DNA of 64,000 nt, from the NCBI RefSeq assembly GCF_002797735.1, contig NZ_PGFG01000001.1:2708001-2772000 (forward strand), written 5' to 3'. The position numbers were made by a program, and so were the translations under genes. Source of the DNA: Thermoflavifilum aggregans (GTDB lineage: Bacteria > Bacteroidota > Bacteroidia > Chitinophagales > Chitinophagaceae). The notes beneath the pieces are model-generated. The model was not told the origin of the DNA, did not search any database, and saw only the letters and a list, made by a program, of their open reading frames with translations. Each line of letters begins with the position of its first letter. Within the stretch, counting starts at the first letter, position 1. Below, one piece after another: positions 10,308-18,872 of the stretch.

Positions 10308-10551
10308 GATCATCAAAAATTAAGTGGTCGAATGATGTAAATACTTTTATGAGCTGCAACAATCATACTGAGCGCTCCTGGTGCCAATCTGGCATCCATG
10401 ACCTGTAAAGTTACGCAGATTTTCGCGCCCGGCCACGCGGATTCGGAAAAGGTGGCTTATTAAAAAGATGCAAATAAAAATGATGTGCATAATTTTCTGA
10501 TTCCGGCATTTTTTTTCAAGTTTGTACATCATCAGAAAAACAAGTTGGACT

Positions 10552-11706
10552 ATGGCAAACAGAAAACTACGGATGGGCATGGTAGGTGGCGGACAGGGAG
10601 CCTTTATTGGCGCCGTCCACCGGATAGCTGCAAGGATGGATGGTTTGATTGATCTGGTATGCGGGGCCTTCAGCAGCGATCCAGCAAAATCAAAAGCAAC
10701 CGGCGAATCACTTTTCCTTTCGGCAGAAAGGGTATATGGCTCATTTGAAGAAATGATGGAACGCGAAGCGGCTTTGCCAGCTGATCAGCGCATGGACTTT
10801 GTATCCATCGTTACTCCCAATCATCTGCATTTTGCTCCCGCAAAGCTGGCGCTGGAAAAAGGATTTCATGTGGTGCTCGATAAGCCGATGACGTTTAGCC
10901 TGCAGGAGGCGCTGGAACTTGAAAAGGCTGTCAGGCAATCGGGTCTGCTGCTGTGCCTTACCCACACTTATACCGGCTATCCTATGGTGAAGGAAGCCCG
11001 CCAGGTGGTGCTTTCCGGCCGCTTGGGCAGGATCCGCAAGGTGTATGTGGAATATCCGCAAGGCTGGCTAAGCGAACACATTGAAGGCGGCGAAAACAAG
11101 CAGGCCAACTGGCGCACCGATCCCGGCAAAAGCGGCATGGCCGGCTGCATGGGCGACATTGGTACCCACGCGTTCAACCTGGCAGAATACGTAACAGGCT
11201 TGAAAGTCACCCGGCTTTGTGCCCAGATCAATACAGTAGTACACGGTCGCAAGCTCGATGACGACGGAGCCGTGCTGCTGGAATTTGAGAACGGGGCTAC
11301 CGGTGTGCTGATGGCATCCCAGATTGCTGCCGGAGAAGAAAACTGCCTGAAAATACGTGTCTATGGAGAAAAAGGCGGACTGGAATGGAAACAGGATGAG
11401 GCCAACAGTCTCTGGCTGAAATGGCTGCATGAACCCGCTCAACTCCTGCGCACAGGCGGACCGGGGCTTTCATCCTATGCCCAACACAATACCCGCGTAC
11501 CTGCCGGACATCCGGAAGGCTACCTGGAAGCTTTTGCCAATTTATACCGGAATTTTGCCTTAACCCTTCAGGCGCGCCTGCAAGGCACCGAGCCCAGGCC
11601 CGAATGGCTCGATTTCCCCGGTGTGGAAGAGGGCGTAAGAGGTATGCGCTTTATTGAACGGGTTATTGAGTCGGGGAAAACTGATAAGAAATGGGTTGAG
11701 CTATAA
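10552..11706 (+). CDS. Gfo/Idh/MocA-family oxidoreductase
   Basis: A 384-residue NAD(P)-dependent sugar dehydrogenase-type protein. The Rossmann glycine motif GMVGGGQGAFIG is at the N-terminus and a DKP motif (equivalent of the usual EKP) is at about residue 107. A CMGDIGTHAFNLAEY segment supplies the expected Asp/His in the second domain. I chose the ATG at 10552 (MANRKLRMG) because the Rossmann strand begins right after it. First of three co-directional genes with a TIM-barrel isomerase/epimerase and a DUF1080 protein, which suggests oxidation or reduction at sugar C3; the substrate is inferred, not seen. Confidence 0.88.
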   Translation: MANRKLRMGMVGGGQGAFIGAVHRIAARMDGLIDLVCGAFSSDPAKSKATGESLFLSAERVYGSFEEMMEREAALPADQRMDFVSIVTPNHLHFAPAKLALEKGFHVVLDKPMTFSLQEALELEKAVRQSGLLLCLTHTYTGYPMVKEARQVVLSGRLGRIRKVYVEYPQGWLSEHIEGGENKQANWRTDPGKSGMAGCMGDIGTHAFNLAEYVTGLKVTRLCAQINTVVHGRKLDDDGAVLLEFENGATGVLMASQIAAGEENCLKIRVYGEKGGLEWKQDEANSLWLKWLHEPAQLLRTGGPGLSSYAQHNTRVPAGHPEGYLEAFANLYRNFALTLQARLQGTEPRPEWLDFPGVEEGVRGMRFIERVIESGKTDKKWVEL

Positions 11707-11756
11707 TTGGTTTTTTGTTGAATGATTTGATTCAAACCTGAAAAAATACCTGCATC

Positions 11757-12812
11757 ATGAAAACGATTAAAGGTCCTGCCATTTTCCTGGCGCAGTTTAT
11801 GGGCGATCAACCACCCTTCAATAACCTGAAAAACATCTGCCAATGGGCTGCTTCCCTGGGATACAAAGGTGTGCAGATTCCTACCTGGGATAGCCGGCTG
11901 ATAGATTTGCAGAAAGCTGCCGAAAGCAAAACCTATGCAGATGAAATCAAAGGTATTGTACAGGAGGCCGGATTGGAAATCACTGAATTAAGCACCCACC
12001 TGCAGGGGCAGCTAGTGGCTGTACATCCTGCTTATGATGCTTTGTTCGACAGTTTTGCACCGCCTGCCTATCGCAACAACCCCAAAGCCCGTACAGAATG
12101 GGCCGTGAATCAGCTGAAATATGCAGCCAAAGCCAGCCAGCATCTGGGACTCACTGCCCATGCCACCTTCAGCGGGGCCTTGCTCTGGCATACTGTTTAT
12201 CCCTGGCCGCAACGACCCGCAGGCCTGGTGGAAGCCGGATTCCGTGAACTGGCCAGCCGGTGGCTGCCTATTCTCCATGAATTCGACCGCTGTGGTGTTG
12301 ATCTCTGCTATGAAATTCATCCCGGCGAGGATCTGCATGATGGCGTTACCTACGAACGTTTCCTGGAAGCCACCGGTAACCATCCCCGGGCATGTTTGCT
12401 CTACGATCCCAGCCATTTCGTACTTCAGTGCCTCGATTACCTGGAGTACATTGATATCTACCATGAAAAAATCAAAATGTTTCATGTGAAAGATGCCGAA
12501 TTCAATCCCACCGGTCGCAGCGGCGTGTACGGTGGTTATCAAGACTGGATTGACCGGCCTGGCAGATTCCGCTCCCTGGGCGATGGCCAGGTGAATTTCA
12601 AAGCTATCTTCAGCAAGCTGGCACAATATGATTTTCCGGGTTGGGCTGTACTGGAATGGGAATGCTGCCTGAAACATCCGGAAGACGGTGCCCGCGAAGG
12701 TGCCGAATTCATCCGCCGGCATATGATCCGCGTTACCGAAAAAGCTTTTGATGATTTTGCCGGAGCGGGAACCGACGAACAACTGAACAAAAAAGTATTG
12801 GGCCTGAATTAA
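11757..12812 (+). CDS. Sugar phosphate isomerase/epimerase-like TIM-barrel protein
   Basis: A 351-residue xylose-isomerase-like TIM barrel. Likely metal ligands lie in EIHPGEDLHDG, YDPSHF, FHVKDAEF and the final VLEWECC segments, the usual Glu/Asp/His/Glu order of the family. Members isomerise or epimerise sugars and inositols or lyse 3-keto sugars; which applies here cannot be read. It sits 50 bases after the oxidoreductase and 32 bases before the DUF1080 gene, so a shared transcript is likely. Confidence 0.85.
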   Translation: MKTIKGPAIFLAQFMGDQPPFNNLKNICQWAASLGYKGVQIPTWDSRLIDLQKAAESKTYADEIKGIVQEAGLEITELSTHLQGQLVAVHPAYDALFDSFAPPAYRNNPKARTEWAVNQLKYAAKASQHLGLTAHATFSGALLWHTVYPWPQRPAGLVEAGFRELASRWLPILHEFDRCGVDLCYEIHPGEDLHDGVTYERFLEATGNHPRACLLYDPSHFVLQCLDYLEYIDIYHEKIKMFHVKDAEFNPTGRSGVYGGYQDWIDRPGRFRSLGDGQVNFKAIFSKLAQYDFPGWAVLEWECCLKHPEDGAREGAEFIRRHMIRVTEKAFDDFAGAGTDEQLNKKVLGLN

Positions 12813-12844
12813 ATCTGTTTTTTGACCTTCTTAAACAATTTTTT

Positions 12845-13540
12845 ATGCAACGAATCTGTTGGACAATCTGCCTGTTTTTCGTGCTTGGTGCCTTGCAAAT
12901 GCCAGCTGCAGCGCAAACCGCCTCCCGGCACAAATGGATAAGCCTCTTTAACAGCCGTGATCTTACCGGCTGGCATAGCTATCATCAATCTGCACCAGCA
13001 CCGGCCTGGAAGGTACAGGACGGAGCCATTGTGCTGGACCACAGCGGAAATGCCCGCGGCGGAGATCTTGTGACCGACAGGGAATACAGCAATTTTGAGC
13101 TGGAACTGCAATGGAAAATCAGCAAAGGCGGCAACAGCGGGATTCTCTTTCTGGTGCACGAGGATCCCCGTATTGGCGCTACCTATTTCACGGGCCCGGA
13201 AATGCAGGTGCTTGATAACCAGTATGCGGATGACAATAAAATCCCCTCCCACCTGGCCGGCTCCCTCTACGACCTGATTGCAGCCGATCCTAAAGCGGTA
13301 CATCCCTATGGGGCGTGGAATACCGTTCGGATCAAACTGCTGAACGGCCATCTGACGTTTTGGATGAACGGGGAAAAAGTGGTAGAAACTCAGTTATGGA
13401 CACCCCAATGGGACAGCCTGGTGGCACACAGCAAATTCACGCAATGGCCCGTCTTTGCCACCTATCACACCGGACATATTGCCCTGCAGGATCATGGTGA
13501 TGAAGTGTGGTTTCGGAATATTCGGATCAGGGAATTGTAG
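12845..13540 (+). CDS. Secreted DUF1080 (3-keto-disaccharide hydrolase-like) protein
   Basis: A 231-residue exported protein with a signal peptide (about residues 1-24, ending AAAQ). One concanavalin-like beta-sandwich of the DUF1080 family follows: WISLFNSRDLTGWH opening, SNFELELQWKISKGGNSGI core, and a WNTVRIKLLNGHLTFWMNG strand pair. Some DUF1080 proteins hydrolyse 3-keto-glycosides formed by Gfo/Idh/MocA dehydrogenases. That link is established knowledge and its application here is inference from the gene order. No lipobox Cys is seen, so it is probably periplasmic. Convergent with the Spy-like gene, 6 bases apart. Confidence 0.85.
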   Translation: MQRICWTICLFFVLGALQMPAAAQTASRHKWISLFNSRDLTGWHSYHQSAPAPAWKVQDGAIVLDHSGNARGGDLVTDREYSNFELELQWKISKGGNSGILFLVHEDPRIGATYFTGPEMQVLDNQYADDNKIPSHLAGSLYDLIAADPKAVHPYGAWNTVRIKLLNGHLTFWMNGEKVVETQLWTPQWDSLVAHSKFTQWPVFATYHTGHIALQDHGDEVWFRNIRIREL

Positions 13541-13546
13541 GATGCA

Positions 13547-14029
13547 TCAGGGCTTTTGCTGCAGCCTTCGGCGCTGCTGGCGTTCCTTCAGCTGGTTAAT
13601 CAGCTGATTGGTAAATTCTCTTTCCGCCACGAAAAGCAAGGCTACCTTGCGGGGTGGAAGTACCCGTTCGAATTGCTGGCGATATTTTTTCCGGATATCT
13701 ACCATTTGCTGTTCATAAGCCAGTTCATCATTCAGGGCATCATTTACCTGGGCATCCGTTGCAGAAGCCAGATGCTGAACATTGAGCTGCTGCTGGCGAT
13801 GCTGCTGACGGGCTGCATTCATTTCCTGCTCATACTGGTTATACACCGGCCAGAATTTTTCTGCTTCCTCTGGTGTGAGATTCAACCGCTGGGAAATATA
13901 GGCAATCTTTAAGGCTTCAATACGCTCCAGAGCCCTGGCATTATTCTGAGCGCTGAGCCGGATAAAATTTACCTGGCACAAAGCCAAGACAAGAAAAAAT
14001 AAGCAGACATACCTTCTTCGCATCATCAC
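13547..14029 (-). CDS. Periplasmic Spy/CpxP-like protein of an ECF sigma operon
   Basis: A 160-residue protein with a signal peptide (MRRRYV then a hydrophobic stretch ending SAQ). A helical, Gln/Arg-rich body follows, containing LTPEEAEKFWPVYNQYEQEM near residue 56, the pattern of Bacteroidota proteins labelled sensor of ECF-type sigma factor. The tail ends in a basic QRRRL stretch. It is the third gene of a leftward set with an anti-sigma-like protein and an ECF sigma factor, so a periplasmic stress-sensing or chaperone role is inferred. Confidence 0.7.
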   Translation of the reverse strand: MMMRRRYVCLFFLVLALCQVNFIRLSAQNNARALERIEALKIAYISQRLNLTPEEAEKFWPVYNQYEQEMNAARQQHRQQQLNVQHLASATDAQVNDALNDELAYEQQMVDIRKKYRQQFERVLPPRKVALLFVAEREFTNQLINQLKERQQRRRLQQKP

Positions 14030-14049
14030 ATCAGTTTTTCATGTATACT

Positions 14050-14688
14050 TCATTGCATAAACGACGCATCGGGCACGGAATCCAGATCTAAATATTCCCG
14101 GATATCATCCGGAGTAATCCCTCCATAAGAAGTGGGTGAGGGTAACGACAGGCTGATTTCGCTATTGTCCAGCTGGCGCAGAATCAAATCACTGTTGAAC
14201 AAATCCGTATGCTGTTCCAGATACTGGGCAATGGCTTCCGTAGGAATACGTTCCAGCCGGGCTTGCAGTGACTGATGGCGCTGATACATCCACCAGCCAG
14301 CCACACCAATACCCACCAGACAGGCAGCCAGTGCTGCACGAATGATTCGTCCGGACAACCATTTTCTTTTTGCTGGTAATGGGTGCTGAGCCCGAAGCTT
14401 TTGCATCAGCTGACCAGGAAAAGTTTCAAAATAGTTTTCCGGAACCACAAATGGCAACCGGCGCGGCATTTCCTTTTCGGCCAGATCTGTTTCATTCCAG
14501 CTTGCATCCTGAGCTACACCTCCCGGATCCTTTTTCTCCATCAACCTATCCTTGAGCTGCTGGAGGAAAAAGGTAAAATAATCATCCGGCACATCAAAAT
14601 CCGGATGTCCCGGAGGCTGTATCCTGCCACGCGTCAGCCACATCCATTCCTGCCGAACGGCATCCGTTTCTTCCGTAGGCTTTGGCAT
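14050..14688 (-). CDS. Putative membrane anti-sigma factor
   Basis: A 212-residue protein with no strong enzyme motif. A polar N-terminal cytoplasmic part contains two similar segments, VPDDYFTFFLQQL and VPENYFETFPGQL, followed by one transmembrane helix at about residues 109-126. The C-terminal part is periplasmic and ends acidic (DDIREYLDLDSVPD). Placement directly after an ECF sigma gene (40 bases) and before a Spy-like periplasmic gene supports an anti-sigma role, inferred from context and topology. Confidence 0.65.
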   Translation of the reverse strand: MPKPTEETDAVRQEWMWLTRGRIQPPGHPDFDVPDDYFTFFLQQLKDRLMEKKDPGGVAQDASWNETDLAEKEMPRRLPFVVPENYFETFPGQLMQKLRAQHPLPAKRKWLSGRIIRAALAACLVGIGVAGWWMYQRHQSLQARLERIPTEAIAQYLEQHTDLFNSDLILRQLDNSEISLSLPSPTSYGGITPDDIREYLDLDSVPDASFMQ

Positions 14689-14728
14689 ATTAGGGTTTTT
14701 TATTTGGACAAACCTGTTTATTCATCGT

Positions 14729-15274
14729 TTAATCTTCCTTTAAATAGGCAACAATTTTTTTGACCGCATGATGATAGGAAGCTTTCAATGCACCTTCAGA
14801 AGTATGCAAAATACGGCTCATCGTTTCATACGGCATTTCATCATAGTACCGCAAATGAAAAACCACTCTTTGCTTTTCCGGCAATTTCAGAATTGCCTGT
14901 TGCAGCTTCCATTCCAGTTTACCGGCATCAAAATGCTTTTCGGCTTTTAATTTGTTTTCCAAACTATTTTCCACATCCGAAAGCGAAACAGCTCTTTTTT
15001 TCTTTTGTTGTTCCAAAAATGTCAGGCATTCATTGGTAGCAATGCGATACAGCCAGGTATAGAGCTGCGATTCTTCCCGGAAATCATCCAGATGATGCCA
15101 CACTTTGATGAATACGTTTTGCAATAAATCATGTGCATCTTCATGATCAATAACCAATCTTCGGATATGCCAGTACAATTTTTCCTGATAACGCTTTACC
15201 AGAGCCGTAAAGGCCTCTTCACGCGTATCCGGCGATCTGAACAAAGCAAGCAGTTGCTGATCCGTGTATGTCAT
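14729..15274 (-). CDS. ECF-type RNA polymerase sigma factor
   Basis: A 181-residue sigma-70 family protein with only regions 2 and 4. Region 2 is at about residues 20-90 (ALVKRYQEKLYWHIRRLV, then DLLQNVFIKVWHHL and TWLYRIATNECL). Region 4 is at about 120-178 (KLPEKQRVVFHLRYYDEMPYETMS, with a helix-turn-helix ILHTSEGALKASYHHAVKKI). It heads a leftward operon with an anti-sigma-like protein and a Spy-like protein. Target promoters are not identifiable. Confidence 0.93.
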   Translation of the reverse strand: MTYTDQQLLALFRSPDTREEAFTALVKRYQEKLYWHIRRLVIDHEDAHDLLQNVFIKVWHHLDDFREESQLYTWLYRIATNECLTFLEQQKKKRAVSLSDVENSLENKLKAEKHFDAGKLEWKLQQAILKLPEKQRVVFHLRYYDEMPYETMSRILHTSEGALKASYHHAVKKIVAYLKED

Positions 15275-15454
15275 TCGTGTGTGTCAACAAAAAATAGCCG
15301 TAGAACCTGACCCTGCATCAGGCATGTTTGACTGGCCTGACGCGAACAGGTTTAATGAAAACGTACAAAATACTTTTTCATTGCCCGTATTAAACTTCTT
15401 TTCTTCGGGAAGGTCTTATCATGAAAACAATTATTCACCTTTCAACCCATGGTT

Positions 15455-15778
15455 ATGAAAAACACATGTATTGCCGGCTGTTTGGCTCTGATGATGAGCA
15501 TCTCAGCCTTTCAGGCTGCACCAGCCATGACCCGTGTTCCTGTTCAGGGCATTAAACACGATGTAAAAGACATCCGCCACGACCGGCGCGATATTCATCA
15601 GGACAGAAAGGATATTGCGCAGGATAAGGCACAGCTGCATCGTGACATCCGCCAGGGTCGGTACCGCGCAGCTGCTCGTCAGGCGCGGGATATTGCCCAG
15701 GATAAAAAAGATGTCCGGCAAGACAGAAAAGACCTCCATCAGGATCGCCGGGATCTGAAGCAAGATGTGAAGCCCTGA
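15455..15778 (+). CDS. Small secreted heptad-repeat protein (D-[IVL]-x-[HQ]-D-[RK]-x)
   Basis: A 107-residue protein, or 109 if the GTG-adjacent ATG at 15449 is used. It has a signal peptide (residues 1 to about 24, ending QAAPA). From residue 32 to the end it is built of 7-residue units such as DIRHDRR, DIHQDRK, DVRQDRK and DLHQDRR: five units, a 12-residue interruption (QGRYRAAARQAR), then four more. The fixed Asp, Arg/Lys and hydrophobic positions predict a long charged helix or coiled coil. Function is unknown; related-looking repeat proteins occur in Bacteroidota. An intrinsic terminator follows. Confidence 0.7.
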   Translation: MKNTCIAGCLALMMSISAFQAAPAMTRVPVQGIKHDVKDIRHDRRDIHQDRKDIAQDKAQLHRDIRQGRYRAAARQARDIAQDKKDVRQDRKDLHQDRRDLKQDVKP

Positions 15779-15820
15779 TCAGCAAGCCTGCAAAACAGGC
15801 AGGATAGCCTGTGGAAGAAA

Positions 15821-15850
15821 ATCCCGCCTCTGGCAGGCGGGATTTTTATT
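15821..15850 (+). terminator. Intrinsic terminator after the heptad-repeat gene
   Basis: ATCCCGCC / GGCGGGAT form an 8-bp GC-rich stem with a 7-base loop followed directly by TTTTATTT. It ends the plus-strand transcript 43 bases after the stop. The run of A before the stem means it can also act for the convergent transketolase gene. Confidence 0.85.
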
Positions 15851-15872
15851 TGATAAGAAGCTGGTTTGTGGG

Positions 15873-16838
15873 TTAATGCTTCTTGCGCACCAGTACTTTT
15901 TCTGCTGCAGCCACAATATGGGCACTATCCAGCCCATATTTTTTCAGGAGTTCATCGGGTGTACCACTTTCTCCGAATGTATCGTTGGTACCGATATATT
16001 CAATAGGAACAGGATAATGCCTGGCCGCCACCTGGGCAATGCTATCTCCCAATCCCCCGTAGATATTATGTTCTTCGGCTGTAACGGCACATCCCGTTTT
16101 CTGGATGGAACCCAGGATGGCTTCCACATCCAGAGGTTTGATGGTATGCACGTTCCAGAGATCCACATGAATGCCTTTCTGTTCAAGTTCTTTCGCTGCC
16201 TGAATAGCTATCCACACCATGTGGCCGCAGGCAAAGATGGATACGTCACTGCCTTCATTCAGCTGCTGGGCCTGACCGATCACAAAGGGTTCATCGGGAG
16301 GTGTGAAAATTGGCCATTTGGGGCGACCAAAGCGCAAATAAACAGGACCCTCATGTTCGGCAATAGCTATGGTAGCAGCTTTGGTTTGATTGAAATCACA
16401 AGGCACCACTACAGTCATGCCCGGTAACATTTTCATCAGTCCAATATCTTCCAGAATCTGATGTGTGGCTCCATCCTCACCCAGCGTGAGTCCGGCATGT
16501 GACGCACATATTTTTACATTCTTACCGGAATAGGCAATGGACTGACGGATCTGATCATACACCCGGCCGGTTGCAAAATTGGCAAATGTGGTAGCATAGG
16601 GAATAAATCCGCTGATGGTAAGTCCCGCTGCCACACCCATCATATTGGCTTCGGCAATGCCGCATTGAAAAAAGCGATCGGGAAAGTCTTTGATAAACTT
16701 CTGCAACTTGAGGGATCCTGCCAGATCGGCTGTGAGAGCCACTACACGCGGGTTCTTTTTACCGAGTTCATGAATGCCTTCACCAAAACCCGAGCGGGTA
16801 TCCTGATGTCCCAGTACCTGAATATCCTGTAAAGCCAT
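15873..16838 (-). CDS. Transketolase, C-terminal subunit
   Basis: A 321-residue protein covering only the pyrimidine-binding and C-terminal domains of transketolase. Residues near 55-65 (QCGIAEANMMGVAAGL) contain the catalytic Glu that activates thiamine diphosphate; the HAGLTLGEDGATHQ block follows. The N-terminal pyrophosphate-binding half is missing, as in split transketolases of Bacteroidota and archaea, but no N-subunit gene lies next to it here: galE is upstream. It should transfer two-carbon ketol units with its partner in the pentose phosphate pathway. A promoter element lies 25 bases upstream. Confidence 0.85.
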   Translation of the reverse strand: MALQDIQVLGHQDTRSGFGEGIHELGKKNPRVVALTADLAGSLKLQKFIKDFPDRFFQCGIAEANMMGVAAGLTISGFIPYATTFANFATGRVYDQIRQSIAYSGKNVKICASHAGLTLGEDGATHQILEDIGLMKMLPGMTVVVPCDFNQTKAATIAIAEHEGPVYLRFGRPKWPIFTPPDEPFVIGQAQQLNEGSDVSIFACGHMVWIAIQAAKELEQKGIHVDLWNVHTIKPLDVEAILGSIQKTGCAVTAEEHNIYGGLGDSIAQVAARHYPVPIEYIGTNDTFGESGTPDELLKKYGLDSAHIVAAAEKVLVRKKH

Positions 16839-16862
16839 AAACCAAATGATTAACTAAAAAAA

Positions 16863-16870
16863 CAAATATA
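16863..16870 (-). promoter_or_regulatory. -7 promoter element of the transketolase C-subunit gene
   Basis: Minus-strand TATATTTG matches TAnnTTTG and lies 24 bases before the start codon at 16838, between it and the galE stop. It suggests transcription independent of galE. Confidence 0.5.
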
Positions 16871-16895
16871 CAGCACTCCTGCGAAGCGGCACGCG

Positions 16896-17921
16896 TTATA
16901 CCACCCCTTTGGCCATATTCTGCTCCCATTGCCAGGCGGTACGCATCATATCTTCTATGGTGTATTTAGGTTCCCAGCCCAATTTTTCCCTGGCTTTTTT
17001 GTTATCCGCATAAATAGCTATCACATCTCCCGGCCGGCGTGGACCGATGGTGTAATTGAGTTTGACCCCATTCACTTTTTCAAAAGCCTGAATGGCTTCC
17101 AGTACGGTCACACCACGACCCGTACCCAGATTAAAAATCTCGTAGTTGCTGCTGTTGCGATGCTCCATCAGATACTGCAATGCCAAGGTATGGGCGTGTG
17201 CAATGTCCATGACATGGATATAATCGCGGATGCAACTGCCATCGCGCGTGGGATAGTCGGCTCCCATTACCTGCATCTGTGGTAGTTTGCCAATGGCTGT
17301 CTGTGTAATCACCGGCACCAGATTATCGGGTTTGCCGAGCGGCACTTCACCGATCCATCCGCTGGGATGAGCTCCTACAGGATTGAAGTATCGCAGCAGA
17401 ATAAACTGATTAGAAGCTACTTTCGATACATCATAAATAATCTGTTCGCCCATCTGCTTGGTGCGTGCATAGGGCGACTGTGCTTCACCCAGCGGGGTTT
17501 CCTCCACCACCGGCAAATGATCCGTATTGCCATATACCGAACAGGAAGAAGAAAACACAAAATAGGGTACCTGATATTCCTGAATATACTGGAGCAGATT
17601 GATGAGCGATTCCAGATTGTTATGAAAATACATCAGGGGTTTTTCCACTGATTCCGGGACCGTTTTGAAAGCGGCAAAATGAATGATACCCTCAATTTCC
17701 GGATGGGCACGCAATACAGCCCGAAGTGCTTCATAGTTGCATAAATCTACCGGATAATTGATAATCTTCTTTCCGGTGATCTTTTCGATTCCTTTCAATA
17801 AACGCGGTGTGGAGCGGGCATAATTATCTATGGAAATCACCTCAAAGCCATGATCTATCAGATCCACAATGGTATGTGATCCGATATAGCCGCAACCACC
17901 TGTAACAAGAATGGTAGCCAT
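16896..17921 (-). CDS. galE: UDP-glucose 4-epimerase
   Basis: A 341-residue extended short-chain dehydrogenase that interconverts UDP-glucose and UDP-galactose. The NAD-binding TGGCGYIGSH is at residues 6-15, the catalytic Ser/Tyr-x-x-x-Lys region reads SSSCSVYG then YARTKQMGE, and the family signature NPVGAHPSGWIGE follows. I chose the ATG at 17921 (MATILVTGG) over the in-frame start at 17948, which overlaps rfbA. It follows rfbA by 7 bases, so both belong to one leftward transcript supplying nucleotide sugars. Confidence 0.95.
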   Translation of the reverse strand: MATILVTGGCGYIGSHTIVDLIDHGFEVISIDNYARSTPRLLKGIEKITGKKIINYPVDLCNYEALRAVLRAHPEIEGIIHFAAFKTVPESVEKPLMYFHNNLESLINLLQYIQEYQVPYFVFSSSCSVYGNTDHLPVVEETPLGEAQSPYARTKQMGEQIIYDVSKVASNQFILLRYFNPVGAHPSGWIGEVPLGKPDNLVPVITQTAIGKLPQMQVMGADYPTRDGSCIRDYIHVMDIAHAHTLALQYLMEHRNSSNYEIFNLGTGRGVTVLEAIQAFEKVNGVKLNYTIGPRRPGDVIAIYADNKKAREKLGWEPKYTIEDMMRTAWQWEQNMAKGVV

Positions 17922-17928
17922 GATGAAG

Positions 17929-18801
17929 TTAATTTGATTCCTGTTCAATGATTTGCATCAGATATTGTCCGTAGCCGCTTTTCAGCAGCGGACGGGCTAT
18001 TTCAACCAGTTGTTCCCGGGTAATATATCCCTTGCGATAGGCAATTTCTTCAATACAGGCGATTTTAATACCCTGCCGTTGTTCAATGACCTGTACAAAC
18101 TGGGCTGCCTGCATCAGAGAATCAAACGTACCGGTATCCAGCCAGGCAGTGCCCCGTCCCAGAATGGACACATGCAGCTTGCCACGCCGGAGGTATTCCT
18201 TGTTTACATCGGTAATTTCATATTCGCCACGTGCACTTGGCTTGAGCTGTTTCGCAATTTCAATGACATCATTATCATAAAAATACAATCCCGGCACGGC
18301 ATAGTTTGACTTGGGTTTCTGTGGTTTTTCTTCAATGGAAATAACCCGATGCTGTGTATCAAACTCCACAACACCATACCGTTGCGGATCTGATACATGG
18401 TAAGCATACACAATGCCACCATCCGGATCCAGATTTCTGGACAGCTGCTCACCCAATCCTGCACCGTAAAAGATGTTATCACCGAGGATCAAGGCCACTT
18501 TTTCTTTCCCGATAAATGATTCACCGATCACGAATGCCTGTGCCAACCCCTTTGGCTCCGGCTGCTCGGCATACTGCAACTGCAATCCATATTGATGTCC
18601 ATCGCCCAACAAACGCCTGAACAAAGGCAAATCCTGAGGTGTGGAAATGATCAGGATTTCACGGATGCCAGCAATCATCAGGGTAGAAAGAGGATAGTAA
18701 ATCATGGGTTTATCATACACCGGCATCAGTTGCTTGCTGATAGCATAGGTGATGGGATGCAACCGGGTACCGGAACCGCCGGCCAGGATAATTCCTTTCA
18801 T
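17929..18801 (-). CDS. rfbA: Glucose-1-phosphate thymidylyltransferase
   Basis: The 290-residue enzyme makes dTDP-glucose from glucose 1-phosphate and dTTP, the first step to dTDP-rhamnose and related sugars. It begins [16 protein letters not shown], with [17 protein letters not shown] and LGDNIFYG typical of RmlA. The ATG at 18801 was preferred to an in-frame start 150 bases upstream because the nucleotide-binding strand begins there and the promoter lies between the two. rfbB, rfbC and rfbD are not in the window; galE is the next gene. Confidence 0.95.
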   Translation of the reverse strand: MKGIILAGGSGTRLHPITYAISKQLMPVYDKPMIYYPLSTLMIAGIREILIISTPQDLPLFRRLLGDGHQYGLQLQYAEQPEPKGLAQAFVIGESFIGKEKVALILGDNIFYGAGLGEQLSRNLDPDGGIVYAYHVSDPQRYGVVEFDTQHRVISIEEKPQKPKSNYAVPGLYFYDNDVIEIAKQLKPSARGEYEITDVNKEYLRRGKLHVSILGRGTAWLDTGTFDSLMQAAQFVQVIEQRQGIKIACIEEIAYRKGYITREQLVEIARPLLKSGYGQYLMQIIEQESN

Positions 18802-18821
18802 AAGTAGGATTTGACTGGCAG

Positions 18822-18829
18822 CAAATATA
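18822..18829 (-). promoter_or_regulatory. -7 promoter element of rfbA-galE
   Basis: Minus-strand TATATTTG matches TAnnTTTG and ends 20 bases before the rfbA ATG at 18801. This placement supports the chosen start. Confidence 0.5.
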
Positions 18830-18872
18830 ACAGGAATTTCAAGCGCATCTGAATGAAAATCAGGATTCTTTT

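Noticed and set aside
10308-10551. Possible RNA gene in the secA upstream region
   Set aside because: Only a 5-bp stem (TGCCA / TGGCA) and AT-rich sequence are visible; no tRNA-like fold or terminator.
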